DNA of 64,000 bases from Deinococcus gobiensis I-0. Lineage in GTDB: Bacteria; Deinococcota; Deinococci; Deinococcales; Deinococcaceae. Where the stretch lies: NCBI RefSeq assembly GCF_000252445.1, contig NC_017792.1:1-64000 (forward strand), given 5' to 3'. Positions 16,213 to 24,342 of this stretch are shown here, piece after piece. A program made the translations under genes and the position numbers. The stretch's first letter is position 1; each line of letters starts with the position of its first letter. Under the pieces are notes generated by a model. That model was not told the origin of the DNA and searched no databases. It saw only the letters and a list, made by a program, of their open reading frames with translations.

Positions 16213-16884
16213 TCAACCGCGCGGGACAGGGACAGGCTCAAACGCCACACCCCGTAGACCTCCCGCCCGGCAGGCCTCCTTCGTCTGCTGAGGAGCATAC
16301 AGACCCGGCATGTTCTCGAACCGAAGCAGTCCCGGCAGGTCCTGCTCATCCACGGACAGGGCCAGGTGGGTCACCTGATCTGCCCGGATGGATTCCGGAT
16401 CGCGCGAGGCCGTGGAGGCCACCTCGACCCGCCGCTTCGCCCGCGCGTCGTACTGGGTCACGATGGTCCGTTCCAGGTCGATGACGTTCGTCCACTGCCG
16501 CAGTTGCACGATGACGAACTGCGTGGCCACCACCGCTGGATCGGTCAGGGCCCACCGCTGCTCCTCCGGCACGTCTTCGTCGACCGCCTGGGGGCTGTAG
16601 ATCCGGGTGGGGAACAGGACGTAGGGAAAGGCCCCAGCCTCCAGTGTGGTCAACAGCAGCTTCGGAGACATCAGGAGGAGCCCAGAGTCGGTGTAGGGAA
16701 AGTCGGTCCGGGCCAGGCGATCCAGATCACCGATGTACTCGATGAACTCCGGCGCCCTGGCCTGATCCTCAAGTTCAGGGTTGTAGAAGTTGACCGTGTC
16801 GTCATCGCTGAAGCTGAGCTGTACGGCGTCATAGTCGTCGGATGCCTGCACGTGATCCAGCGAATGTTCGAGGCTGTAGATCAC
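16213..16884 (-). CDS. Imm11-like (DUF1629) immunity protein, second copy in window
   Basis: The GTG at 16884 overlaps the TGA of a preceding short frame (GTGA). The chosen product of 223 residues begins MIYSLEHSLDHVQASDDYDA. The centre (FPYVLFPTRIYS, then TQFVIVQLRQWTNVIDLERT) matches the Imm11 'Y.vv....vvDlekS' block, and the end (LPGLLRFENMPGLYAPQQTK to RGVAFEPVPV) the 'iF.l......G..F.pv' block. A longer frame reaches 17016, but its extra N-terminus is low in family resemblance and overlaps the remnant described next. It is a probable immunity gene whose toxin is reduced to a trace. Confidence 0.6.
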   Translation of the reverse strand: MIYSLEHSLDHVQASDDYDAVQLSFSDDDTVNFYNPELEDQARAPEFIEYIGDLDRLARTDFPYTDSGLLLMSPKLLLTTLEAGAFPYVLFPTRIYSPQAVDEDVPEEQRWALTDPAVVATQFVIVQLRQWTNVIDLERTIVTQYDARAKRRVEVASTASRDPESIRADQVTHLALSVDEQDLPGLLRFENMPGLYAPQQTKEACRAGGLRGVAFEPVPVPRG

Positions 16885-17016
16885 GCCAGAGGCTCCGTGG
16901 GGACGGCGCCGTTCATGGTGAGCCGCAGGCCACCTGACTCCAGCTCCTTGAGAACCTTCTACGGTAGACCCGTCCATGCTGAACAGGTCTGCAAGTTTTG
17001 CCAACGGACAAGCCAA
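16881..17016 (-). pseudogene. Frameshifted tail of a gene upstream of the Imm11-like gene
   Basis: One frame gives LAKLADLFSMDGSTVE; another, overlapping by two bases, continues KVLKELESGGLRLTMNGAVP and ends in the TGA that overlaps the Imm11-like GTG. Read together across a small indel they look like the end of one protein (possibly a winged-helix end). It could be the last trace of the partner toxin gene or of a DNA-binding protein after repA. Confidence 0.3.
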
Positions 17017-17031
17017 ACTGCACCGTCCACC

Positions 17032-18414
17032 TCACCTCCCTGCAAGAAGCCGCTGCCGCAGGCCTTCGATAAACCCGGCCCACTCGCCACGAGCCCGCGC
17101 AGCCGTCGCCTGACTCGAGAGCTCCGTTGCGAGAACCGTCCCTACGACCGCCTGGGCCTCCAGGAGGGCAAGTTCCTCTCCGCTGAGCACCCGGCGAAGC
17201 ATGAGCAGCAACGTGCCGCGTTCCTCCCGCCACTGCTCGGCCGGCGGCAGCCGCGAGAGTGCCTCCCGCTTGGCCACTGCTGCCTGCTCAGCTTGCTGCT
17301 CGGCTTCCCGCTGCCGCTCAAGCGCCAGGGAGGGTTGTACGCGCTCACCCTGCGGCACCAGAAGACCAGGAACGAACTCGTATTTCTCCCGGTTCACCAG
17401 GAAGTCGGACAGCAGGCCTCCCGCATTGCGGATGGGCGTGCCTCCGGCTGTCCGACGGTACTGCAAGAACTCCACGGCCTCTTGGATCCGCTCCGCATGG
17501 TCCCGGGCCAGTTGGACCGCGCGGGGCCCACCCACCCCCTGTTCCCGCAGCAGCCGCACGAGCGCAGGGTCCGGGTCCGTCTCCGTCATGTAGATGTACT
17601 CCAGCTGGGTCCCCTGGCCACGTCCCGTCACTCGGATGTCCTGGAGGTAGTGGTTGGCGATGAGCTCCTCGTGCGCCGGTTCGAGGACGCGACGGATCTT
17701 ATCCGTATCGGTGCTGTTGATGCCACAGGCAGCCCGCCACTCCATCAGGTTGACGGTCAAAGCCGAGCGGATGCTGCCCTCGTCGTCATAGCGGTGCGCT
17801 TCAGAGAGGCGGTAGAGGGCCCGTGAGGGAGGTTGCTCCAAACGTTCGAGCACCGTGAGGTTTAGAGGGTGCATGAACCCTGCCCGTAGGCTGTCCGCGA
17901 CAGGGGCACCAAGGCGCACGCTGAGGGTGCTGTCTGGGACCAGCTCTGGAGGATCATGGAGACTCTCCTGATCCCAGAAGCGGATTTGGTCGATCACCCG
18001 GAAGGCATCATTGAAACGTACCGCACTACCGTCTGGCCGCCTCCAGCCCTCGCTCACGATGAACCCGGTGGACCAGATCCGCAGCAGCCCCTCTCGCATG
18101 CGGTGGAAAGCTCGGCCATTCTTGGTCATCAGTGAGGCTTCACGCAGGGCATTGGCGCTCGTATGGACCCAGTTGTCTTCGGGCGCACCCGCCTGCAGAA
18201 ACAGCTGCTGCAAGCCCAGGACAAGATCCGCGTCCGCACCATGAGGGCGACCCCGGCTGGAGTCACCCTGTACACGGACCGTCCGGCCTCCAATGACGAA
18301 GGCCGCCTGCCAGTTTGGTGTGTCGGTCAATCGGGTCTGGATACTGAACAGCCCGAGCCGGTCGAGATTTCTCTCGATCTGAGGGGTGGTCGGCTTGGGG
18401 CGTTTTCTGTTCAT
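17032..18414 (-). CDS. repA: RepA plasmid replication initiator
   Basis: 460 residues, basic, with two winged-helix-like regions: residues about 60-150 (VLGLQQLFLQAGAPEDNWVH to MREGLLRIWSTGFIV) and 190-280 (LERLEQPPSRALYRLSEAHR to ITINST-like DTDKIRRVLEPAHEEL). This matches the 'replication initiator protein A' family of Deinococcus and other plasmids. The C-terminal third is a Gln/Glu/Arg-rich helix. The gene reads away from an array of seven iterons just upstream (18502-18820), the classic layout in which RepA binds iterons to open the origin and repress itself. Its replicon is therefore likely autonomous. Confidence 0.8.
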   Translation of the reverse strand: MNRKRPKPTTPQIERNLDRLGLFSIQTRLTDTPNWQAAFVIGGRTVRVQGDSSRGRPHGADADLVLGLQQLFLQAGAPEDNWVHTSANALREASLMTKNGRAFHRMREGLLRIWSTGFIVSEGWRRPDGSAVRFNDAFRVIDQIRFWDQESLHDPPELVPDSTLSVRLGAPVADSLRAGFMHPLNLTVLERLEQPPSRALYRLSEAHRYDDEGSIRSALTVNLMEWRAACGINSTDTDKIRRVLEPAHEELIANHYLQDIRVTGRGQGTQLEYIYMTETDPDPALVRLLREQGVGGPRAVQLARDHAERIQEAVEFLQYRRTAGGTPIRNAGGLLSDFLVNREKYEFVPGLLVPQGERVQPSLALERQREAEQQAEQAAVAKREALSRLPPAEQWREERGTLLLMLRRVLSGEELALLEAQAVVGTVLATELSSQATAARARGEWAGFIEGLRQRLLAGR

Positions 18415-18501
18415 GTTGTGTTTTTAACTGCTAGTAAAGATAAAAGAAAACAACAACAGAGAGGAGCGCATTTTCCGTTCTGGCCGGGCTTTATCGGTAT
18501 T

Positions 18502-18820
18502 TATCCCCCAAAGGTATCCCACCTTGAAGGTTATTTCCCCCAAAAGTATCCCAGGAAATAAACCCTTTTCCCCCAAAGGTATCCTACTAGAGCAACTTTG
18601 AGCGCAGGAATCAAAAAGTGCGTCCTGTACGATGAAAAGAGAGTTTCCCCCAAAAGTATCCCACGCATAAACCTGAGCTTCCCCCAAAAGTGTCCCAGTT
18701 AGAGGTGTGGCTTCCCCCAAAAGTGTCCCACTCAATTGGATGGTGCTTATAGGGGGCATTTTTGCCGTCTGAGATACGTTTTGCGCAGAGAAACCCTGGA
18801 TTGCCCCCCAAAGATATCCC
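18502..18820. repeat. Seven RepA iterons: plasmid replication origin
   Basis: The unit is TTCCCCCAAAAGTATCCCA, with AG/GT and TA/TG variants. The C-tract of each unit begins at 18505, 18537, 18570, 18647, 18681, 18714 and 18804. Units 1-3 and 4-6 are 32-34 bp apart, about three helical turns, so they sit on one face of the DNA; unit 7 stands apart. The array lies between repA and an AT-containing stretch, as in theta-replicating iteron plasmids. Confidence 0.85.
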
Positions 18821-18993
18821 TGTCGTGCACGACAGCCTGAGCGACTATTCGCAGCTCCTGAAATCGGTCCAGAGTGGATTATTGAGAACGGCGTAAGTTA
18901 GGGCTGGTAGTGAACTTGGGGGAATCTGGGACTGTGCCTTACAAAACCTGACGCCCTACGAGGGCTAGTGTGTACTTTGACCGTTCTCAATAA
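18821..18993. promoter_or_regulatory. Origin-proximal palindrome and paired inverted repeat
   Basis: TGTCGTGCACGACA (18821-18834) is a perfect 14-bp palindrome next to iteron 7. TTATTGAGAACGG (18879-18891) is repeated inverted as CCGTTCTCAATAA (18981-18993), enclosing about 90 bp with no gene. These are candidates for a replication accessory-protein site or a structured origin segment. Confidence 0.45.
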
Positions 18994-19014
18994 ATAGTGA
19001 AAGAGAAGTAAATA

Positions 19015-19377
19015 CTATTTTGGCGCGAAGGATGGAGTGGCACGGGTTGACCACTCTATCTTTGCTATCTTGCCCCTTTCAAAATCATCTAATTGCCTGA
19101 CTTCGGACTCGGTTAGCCAGAAGTTATGCGCGTCTACAGAAAATCTCGAACCATTATCTAGTGGATATCTTTGAGAAATTGCCGAAAATAATTTTCTCCT
19201 GGCAAGATCATAGGGCACAGGAAGAGTCACAAAATAAGCATCCGGGTGAAGTTTTCGCTCCGCGTAAGATGTCTCGTCCAGCGGCACGAAGGAGCGTAAA
19301 CCCGAATCACTCTGACACAACTGGAGACGACATTCCGTCTTCTTATCTACTTCAAAGTTCTCCACATTGCACCTCAA
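19015..19377 (-). CDS. Probable immunity protein for the metallopeptidase-like toxin
   Basis: 120 residues. The frame opens at TTG 19377, which overlaps the toxin's TGA; GTG or ATG codons a few residues later (before ENFEVDKKTE) are possible starts. No family is recognised. The product is a small soluble protein with strands and a Phe/Trp-rich end (AHNFWLTESEVRQLDDFERG). The overlap with the toxin stop is the main evidence for an immunity role. Base composition is lower in GC than the toxin gene's 5' part. Confidence 0.55.
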   Translation of the reverse strand: MRCNVENFEVDKKTECRLQLCQSDSGLRSFVPLDETSYAERKLHPDAYFVTLPVPYDLARRKLFSAISQRYPLDNGSRFSVDAHNFWLTESEVRQLDDFERGKIAKIEWSTRATPSFAPK

Positions 19378-21023
19378 AAACGCGCATTCGGGAACTCGGG
19401 AATGGTCAACCCCTGTTGCCAGGGGAGGCCCGAATAGACCCCCTCCCCTCGCTCGTTTTTAGCACTATTGATTTCCGAAAGAATCTGGCGTATCGCTTTC
19501 CGATCGATGGGGATACCGTGTAACTCCAGCTCCGCGAGCCTGACCAGAGCTTCCGCTCTTTTTGAGCCGGCGATTCCCATGGCGTGAAGGCCTTCGTGGA
19601 CACCCACAGCTGCCGTGTGGTCGTACCCAGAGATCCGGCGATCTACCGTGGGGACTCCAGAAGACCTGTCCATAATCGTCAGCTTCGTTCCGTTCTGGGT
19701 TTCAGGTATGTAGACCACCGCCCGGTTGCCATAGCTCCTTCCTTCCAATCCACGCTCCCAGCTTTGGGTCGAGAACGTCAGGTCGATCTGGCCACTGTCT
19801 GCTGCACCCACCACTTTTCTGCCCGTCTCTGTTCTGCTCATCGTTCTACGCAGCTGATTGGTGTTGAAGTAGTTGACGCCGTACCTCGTGCTCTGTCTGT
19901 CGGTCAGGTTATCGAACGAGTGTGCATACCCTGTCTGCTGGTTGCTCGGCAATTTCGAGGGGGAAGCCAGACTGTTGGCCAGCACCTTTCTCTGGCCGCC
20001 AGCTGTCATGACGTAGGCGTACTGCTTTCCATCCTTGCCGGTGATCAGAGAAGAGATTTTCCCGGTCAGTCCCCTTCCCAGACTCACGGTCTCGCCCGCC
20101 TTCAAGAGGGTCGGCTTCAGCAGTTCCAGGGCCGCTTTGCCTGCCCCTGTAGCTCCTGCTCGCGCGGTCAGAGCGCCCGCAGCGCGGGCCCCCGGAAGTG
20201 GCAGGACCGACGTCGCAGCATTGAACGTGACGGCCCCGATCTTGCGGGGATCTGCAGCGATGCCCGTGACGTACTGCCCCGCTGCATTGGCCTGCTGCCT
20301 GAGTTGATTACGGGCCGCCTGAGCATTCCCCGACCCCAGGCCGATGGCCTGGCCGACCAGCTGAACTTCCTTCCTGCCCACGGTGACGCCGTTCGTGATA
20401 GCCGTCCCTACTCCCCGGGCCGTCGCTACCGGGTGTCTCGCCGCATGGGCCACCCCGGTCACCACCTCTTCGCCTGCGCCGTAGGCCCCGACACCGAACT
20501 CTTTGAGGTTATGGCCCGTATCCTGCAGGAGCCCCCGGCCGAACTCCTGCCAGAACATCTTCTGAACCGACGGCTGCATCCCGTTCATCGCTTTGCCCAG
20601 GCTTGTGATGACCTGCCGGTCCGTGCGGCCATGCATCTGGCCCTGCTTGGCGAGGTAGGCCAGATCGTTGAGCTGCTTACCGCTGATCTGACCCGTCGCC
20701 GCTTGGTTCGCCACAAACTCGGCGAACTTGGGGGTCGTGTCCAGAACCCGGCCGATCAGCCCTGCATCCGTCTTCTCCTGGGCGTTGAGGCCCGGAGGGA
20801 GGGTGACCGGTGTCTTATGCAGGGCGGGTGCAGGTACCGGTGTCTGCGGCGCACTTCGGCGCTGCTGAGAGGTGATCACCGCCTGCGACGACACCGCGAG
20901 CCTGGAGGAGGTCGCAGAGGTTGAAGGCCGCGTTCCCGGAGCCCGGGCCGCTGGACTGGCCGGCGCGGGGATGCGGGGCGCAGGAGCGGTGGTGGGTACA
21001 GATGTTTTGGTCCTGAGAGCCAT
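19374..21023 (-). CDS. Polymorphic toxin with a HEGLH metallopeptidase-like C-terminal domain
   Basis: 549 residues. The first 75 are Pro/Ala/Ser/Thr-rich and probably disordered. Residues 75-340 are an Ala/Gly-rich helical body with hydrophobic stretches (for example AVTFNAATSVLPLPGARAAG) as in pre-toxin regions. The C-terminal 200 residues form a globular tip with AAVGVHEGLHAMGIAGSKRA followed by EALVRLAELELHG. HEGLH fits the zincin HExxH motif with downstream Glu candidates, suggesting a protease toxin. There is no signal peptide, and the release route is unknown. A small gene overlaps the stop. The call of toxin rests on architecture and the overlapping partner. Confidence 0.6.
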   Translation of the reverse strand: MALRTKTSVPTTAPAPRIPAPASPAARAPGTRPSTSATSSRLAVSSQAVITSQQRRSAPQTPVPAPALHKTPVTLPPGLNAQEKTDAGLIGRVLDTTPKFAEFVANQAATGQISGKQLNDLAYLAKQGQMHGRTDRQVITSLGKAMNGMQPSVQKMFWQEFGRGLLQDTGHNLKEFGVGAYGAGEEVVTGVAHAARHPVATARGVGTAITNGVTVGRKEVQLVGQAIGLGSGNAQAARNQLRQQANAAGQYVTGIAADPRKIGAVTFNAATSVLPLPGARAAGALTARAGATGAGKAALELLKPTLLKAGETVSLGRGLTGKISSLITGKDGKQYAYVMTAGGQRKVLANSLASPSKLPSNQQTGYAHSFDNLTDRQSTRYGVNYFNTNQLRRTMSRTETGRKVVGAADSGQIDLTFSTQSWERGLEGRSYGNRAVVYIPETQNGTKLTIMDRSSGVPTVDRRISGYDHTAAVGVHEGLHAMGIAGSKRAEALVRLAELELHGIPIDRKAIRQILSEINSAKNERGEGVYSGLPWQQGLTIPEFPNARF

Positions 21024-21184
21024 CTCGCCTCCTGGGGGGAGTCAGATGGCCCAGCTTAGCCGCTGGCCTCTGGGTCAGAAGCCGCATCTGCGGTGGCCTC
21101 AAGGCACGGTCAAGGCGACCGCGACCCTCTCCCCTCCCCACGCAGGGGACGTCTCGTGGGGGAGGTCAGGAGCCTTCTGGGGCC

Positions 21185-21559
21185 TCACCACCGGCGTCGG
21201 CTGGGTTGACCCGACAGTAGGACATGCTCGAACAGGGTGCCCCGCTGCGGCTCGCGGACGAGGGAGACCTCCCGGACGCCGGGGAAGTACTCCGGGAAGA
21301 GGGCGGGCATCCCCCGCTGTTCACAGCGCAGGTGGTATTCGACGTGGGCGTGGTAGCGCTGGCTGGGCAGCACCATCAGGTTCGAGGGGTCATTGTTGGT
21401 GCTGTCGCCGTCGCGGTGGTGCACGATCTCCCCGGGCAGCAGGGGGCGGCCGAGATGCTCGGCCATCAACTGGCGGTGCAGGGCGACCTGCCGGCCGGTC
21501 GCCGGATCCTTGGTTTTCGCATACCGCTTTCTGCTCCGCACAGGTCCCCCTGATTTCAT
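21185..21559 (-). CDS. HNH endonuclease, 124 residues
   Basis: HRQLMAEHLGRPLLPGEIVH and HRDGDSTNNDPSNLMVLPSQ form the ββα-metal core: the HH pair (VHHRDGD), the central Asn (NNDPSNL), and the final His in YHAHVEYH. This is the HNH_3-like stand-alone type, often phage- or plasmid-borne and homing-like. It starts at ATG 21559, immediately at the 22-bp palindrome that follows the RHH gene, so it may be the last member of the par operon or be controlled by that site. Confidence 0.8.
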   Translation of the reverse strand: MKSGGPVRSRKRYAKTKDPATGRQVALHRQLMAEHLGRPLLPGEIVHHRDGDSTNNDPSNLMVLPSQRYHAHVEYHLRCEQRGMPALFPEYFPGVREVSLVREPQRGTLFEHVLLSGQPSRRRW

Positions 21560-21580
21560 AGAAAGAAAGCTTTCTTTCTA
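21559..21580. repeat. parS-like palindrome, copy 1
   Basis: TAGAAAGAAAG followed by its exact complement gives a 22-bp perfect palindrome. The identical sequence is at 22946-22967, so the pair brackets the parA-RHH genes. It also contains the stop codon of the RHH gene. Confidence 0.75.
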
Positions 21581-21856
21581 GCTTTCAAACTTCCGTAGAT
21601 ACTCGTCGAGCGCCTTCTGGACCACGTCCTGGATCTTGCGGCCCTCGACGGCCACGTGGACCTTGAGCCGCTTGTGCAGGCTGCGAGGCAGGCGGGTATT
21701 GAATGAGTCGAGGGGCTCAGCTTCTGCGGGCGCAGGTGCCGCCTCGGTCTGCGGGAGGGGAGCCGGCTCGGCTGGGGGCTGCGGCGCCTCGCGCTCCTGG
21801 GTGGTCGTCATGCGCTGCTTCATGGCTGCCCCGATGCTCAGGCCCTTCTTCGTCAT
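21578..21856 (-). CDS. parB: Ribbon-helix-helix partition protein (ParB-like centromere binder)
   Basis: 92 residues. A Pro/Ala/Glu-rich flexible N-terminal half precedes SFNTRLPRSLHKRLKVHVAV and EGRKIQDVVQKALDEYL, a ribbon-helix-helix (MetJ/Arc/CopG) domain as in the small partners of type Ib ParA proteins (ParG, Omega). Such proteins bind centromere repeats and stimulate ParA. The ATG overlaps the parA stop (ATGA at 21853-21856). The centromere is probably the GAAAGAAAG repeats around it. Confidence 0.8.
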   Translation of the reverse strand: MTKKGLSIGAAMKQRMTTTQEREAPQPPAEPAPLPQTEAAPAPAEAEPLDSFNTRLPRSLHKRLKVHVAVEGRKIQDVVQKALDEYLRKFES

Positions 21857-22410
21857 TGCAGCACCTCGGCCAGCGCCTCCCGGTATTCGGTCAGGTCTTC
21901 CGGCAGGGTCCCGAACGCCCGCTCGTACTTCACAAGATGGGGGATGACTCCGAAGACCGGCAGGTCCTCCTCCTCGAGGGCCAACTTCATCTCGCGGCCT
22001 AGTCCCCCACGGGCCTGGGTCAGGAGGATGCCCCAGGGGCCGGCGAAGCCGGACGCGGCCAGGGCGTCAAGCGTCGGCACCAGGCGGTCAGCTTCCAGGG
22101 CGTTGCACTTGGCGACCACGATCACGCGGGTGGCCAGGCGCGCGGCGTCGCCTAGGGCTCGCGGGTCGTTGGGCGGGGTGTCGATGACCACCCAGGCGTG
22201 TTTCATGGCCTGGGCCTGCTTGCCTTCCGGGTAAACAGGAAAGGGCAGGTCGCCGGTGGCCCGTGCCCAGGCCCCTGCGCTGCCCTCCGGGTCCTTGTCG
22301 AGCACCGCCACGTCCTTGCCCTGCGCCTTGAGCAACGAGGCGGCATACAGCGCCGTGACGGTCTTGCCGACCCCACCCTTGCGCGACAACACGGAAACCA
22401 CTTCAGTCAT
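21853..22410 (-). CDS. parA: ParA-family partition ATPase
   Basis: 185 residues, a short type Ib ParA. The deviant Walker A is VLSRKGGVGKTVTALYAA (residues 7-24), and the A'/Walker B region is AWVVIDTPPND. There is no N-terminal HTH, so autoregulation would fall to the RHH partner. The length is near the lower end for this family. It segregates the plasmid by forming dynamic ATP-dependent gradients on the nucleoid. Confidence 0.9.
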   Translation of the reverse strand: MTEVVSVLSRKGGVGKTVTALYAASLLKAQGKDVAVLDKDPEGSAGAWARATGDLPFPVYPEGKQAQAMKHAWVVIDTPPNDPRALGDAARLATRVIVVAKCNALEADRLVPTLDALAASGFAGPWGILLTQARGGLGREMKLALEEEDLPVFGVIPHLVKYERAFGTLPEDLTEYREALAEVLQ

Positions 22411-22441
22411 AAAGAAAGCATGATTGAAAGAAAGAAAGATT
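22408..22441. promoter_or_regulatory. GAAAGAAAG repeats upstream of parA (probable operator)
   Basis: AAAGAAAGCATGATTGAAAG and further AAGAAAGA copies lie directly before the parA start. They are half-sites of the same sequence that forms the 22-bp palindromes at 21559 and 22946. RHH partition proteins commonly repress their own operon by binding such repeats. Confidence 0.6.
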
Positions 22442-22566
22442 TCAAGACCTTCGATAGGTGTGGTCTAAAAAGGTACGAGTGTAATATGTAAAGAATTTAT
22501 GCTGTGGACATAAGCAACGCAGCCTGGGTAAGGTGGGACCACATCGAATCACAGGAGGTCTCCCAT

Positions 22567-22803
22567 ATGAGTGACAAGAAGACCAGTGACCACGCCGCCT
22601 CTTCCGCATCTGACGTCTTGACTGATGGCCGCACGTCAGACGATTCCAAGAGCGCTGCCGGCAGTGCCCTGTCGCAGGTAAATGGGGGCCGCAGCACGGG
22701 TGACGCCGCCGCTCACGCTGCCTCCGAGACGCTCCAGAGTGACGACACAGGGAAGAAGTCAAAGACCGCGGCGGGGAGTGCCCTTTCGCAGAAGGAGGAC
22801 TGA
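22567..22803 (+). CDS. Small repeat-containing hydrophilic protein
   Basis: 78 residues from ATG 22567, eight bases after a perfect AGGAGG; a frame from 22504 has no such site. The sequence holds two related blocks, each ending in (S/T)AAGSALSQ and rich in Ser, Asp, Ala and Lys, so it is probably disordered. There is no Cys, no signal peptide and no recognised domain. It resembles small stress-type hydrophilic proteins only in composition. Confidence 0.6.
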   Translation: MSDKKTSDHAASSASDVLTDGRTSDDSKSAAGSALSQVNGGRSTGDAAAHAASETLQSDDTGKKSKTAAGSALSQKED

Positions 22804-23012
22804 TCTTCGTCGAGGTGGTGCGCGGTACCCCAGGTCAGTGAAGCGACTGGGTTATCCGGTTATGGGCAGGCGGTGCGGAGTCGCCTGCCGCTTCCGCAGT
22901 CGCTGTAACTGCTGCCTACCTATGGCAGATAGCCCTCAAGTTTTCTAGAAAGAAAGCTTTCTTTCTAACTTCTGAATGTCTGTAGAAGACTGTCTGACTC
23001 GCAACAACAAAA
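22804..23012. other. Noncoding stretch with parS-like palindrome copy 2
   Basis: No gene seen. It contains the second 22-bp palindrome and leads into the terminator at 23013. Confidence 0.5.
22946..22967. repeat. parS-like palindrome, copy 2
   Basis: Identical to 21559-21580 over all 22 bp. It lies beyond the far end of the parA promoter region, so the partition genes are flanked by the two copies. Confidence 0.75.
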
Positions 23013-23046
23013 AACCTGCCTGATCAGCTCTGCGATCAGGCAGGTT
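23013..23046 (-). terminator. Rho-independent terminator for the hsdS remnant
   Basis: AACCTGCCTGATC pairs with GATCAGGCAGGTT around an 8-nt loop. On the minus strand the stem is followed by a TTTTTT run. Confidence 0.8.
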
Positions 23047-23062
23047 TCTTCAGCTCTGGGTG

Positions 23063-23584
23063 TCAGCTTGTCTGCGGCTCCTCGTCGAAGAGACTGACCT
23101 GCCGCGTACCCCCGGCCCGCTCCAGCTTGAGAGCTTCGAGCTTTCGCACGGCGTCCTCGTAGCTGCTGGCTTCAGGAATGGTGGTTGGTGCCTGAGCCTG
23201 CGCTTCAGGGCGGGCCTTGGGCGGGCGACTACGGCGACGGCGGCGGGGCGGCTGGAGGTCCGGGGTCTGGGCTGCCGCTTCTACTGATGCGTCTTGCTCC
23301 CTGACCTCCGCCTGCACTTTGGGTGGCCGGCCCCGGCGCTTGGGTTCCTCGGCACTGCCCGGCGCTGCGCCGCGCCCCCGCTTCGGCTTGCTCTCCTCGG
23401 TGGCCCGCTGCGCCCGGATACGTTCGAGCAGCACGCTGGCCGGTTCGTCGTTCGGGTCCTGCGGCACCAGTTCGCCCCGGAACGCCTTGGCAAGCAGCGC
23501 GGGCGTCAGGCGGTCAAAGGAGGCTAAGGCCGACTGCTCAGTACCCGACAGTTTTTTGAGAACTTGAAAAATCTCGTCTGACAC
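23063..23584 (-). pseudogene. hsdS: 3' remnant of a type I restriction specificity subunit (HsdS)
   Basis: After about 20 residues coded by the IS end, the frame reads SFDRLTPALLAKAFRGELVP then QDPNDEPASVLLERIRAQR, the standard C-terminal helix and end of HsdS. A basic Pro/Arg-rich extension (GRGAAPGS, KRRGRPPK, RRRRRSRPPK) follows, as in some actinobacterial and Deinococcus HsdS proteins. The target-recognition domains are gone; the IS4-family copy begins at 23537 exactly where homology starts. No hsdM or hsdR is in the window. Confidence 0.75.
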
Positions 23585-24210
23585 GCGATAACAGAGCGCG
23601 TCCCACTCCGCTCTCCAGGCTTTGACGCGTTGCTTCGTGGCGCACTTTCCGGAGTACCAGAAAAATCAGGTCGAACTCCTCGCTCTCGTCGTCTTTGCGC
23701 TCATCCAAGCCAAGGACGTGCGCCACGCCGCTCTCGCGGCGCGGTTCCCAGGCAACGCTCAGACCGATTCGGTGATCCGACGTCTGGAACGCTTTTTCGA
23801 CTAGCATCCACTGTGCCCGGCCCATGTCGCACGGTTGGTGCTGCTCCTGCTGCCTGACTCGAGACCACATGAGTTCATCCTCGACCGCACGAATTGGAAG
23901 CTCGGCCAGCAGCACATCAATGTCCTGCTGCTCGCTGTGGTGTGGCGGGACGTCGCAGTCCCCCTGCTCTTTGAATTGCTGCCCTCACGGGGCAGCAGCG
24001 ATACCCAGACACGACTGCGTCTTCTGGACGATGCGCTGACGCTCCTTTCGGCTGCCCAGGTCCGAGTCCTCTATGCCGACCGGGGATTCATCGGCCAGGA
24101 CTGGTCCGCCGGGCTGGTGGCGCGGGGGATTCCGCTCTGTATCCGCCTGCGACTGGACACGCTGATCGACGACTGGCGGACAGACGACTGGTCGGTTCGA
24201 CTGAAGACCG
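23537..24210 (+). mobile_element. IS4-family element, copy 1, truncated
   Basis: The left end CTCAGTACCCGACAGTTTTT is identical to that of the complete copy at 30730. The transposase frame from about 23621 reads RCFVAHFPEYQKNQVELLAL, has a TAG in place of the Arg codon in 'FFDRHPL' (at about 23802), then continues RTNWKLGQQHINVLLLAVVW to about 24207, where similarity to copy 2 stops. The right half and right end are missing and replaced by IS630-related sequence. Non-functional. Confidence 0.8.
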
Positions 24211-24342
24211 ATTGCGCAGTTGCAAGGCAAGGCAATGAGGAGCGGCTCAGCCGCTACCCATCCGCGTTCTGGTGGGTCAGGCCAACTGTGGAGTTCGATT
24301 CACTGTCCGCAGATTCACTAATGGCTTGTCAGTAATGGTTTG

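Noticed and set aside
16366..17826. 486-codon plus-strand ORF
   Set aside because: Antisense to repA and the Imm11-like gene; no domain; typical high-GC shadow.
18424..18811. Minus-strand ORFs with repeated W-D-T-F-G-G text
   Set aside because: The repetition is just translation of the iterons; there is no start site or family, and the region is the origin.
18502..18820. Possible CRISPR array
   Set aside because: Units are too short and variable, with uneven spacing and no cas genes; the location beside repA fits iterons.
19584..20924. 446-codon plus-strand ORF
   Set aside because: Antisense to the metallopeptidase-like toxin gene; low-complexity Arg-rich text.
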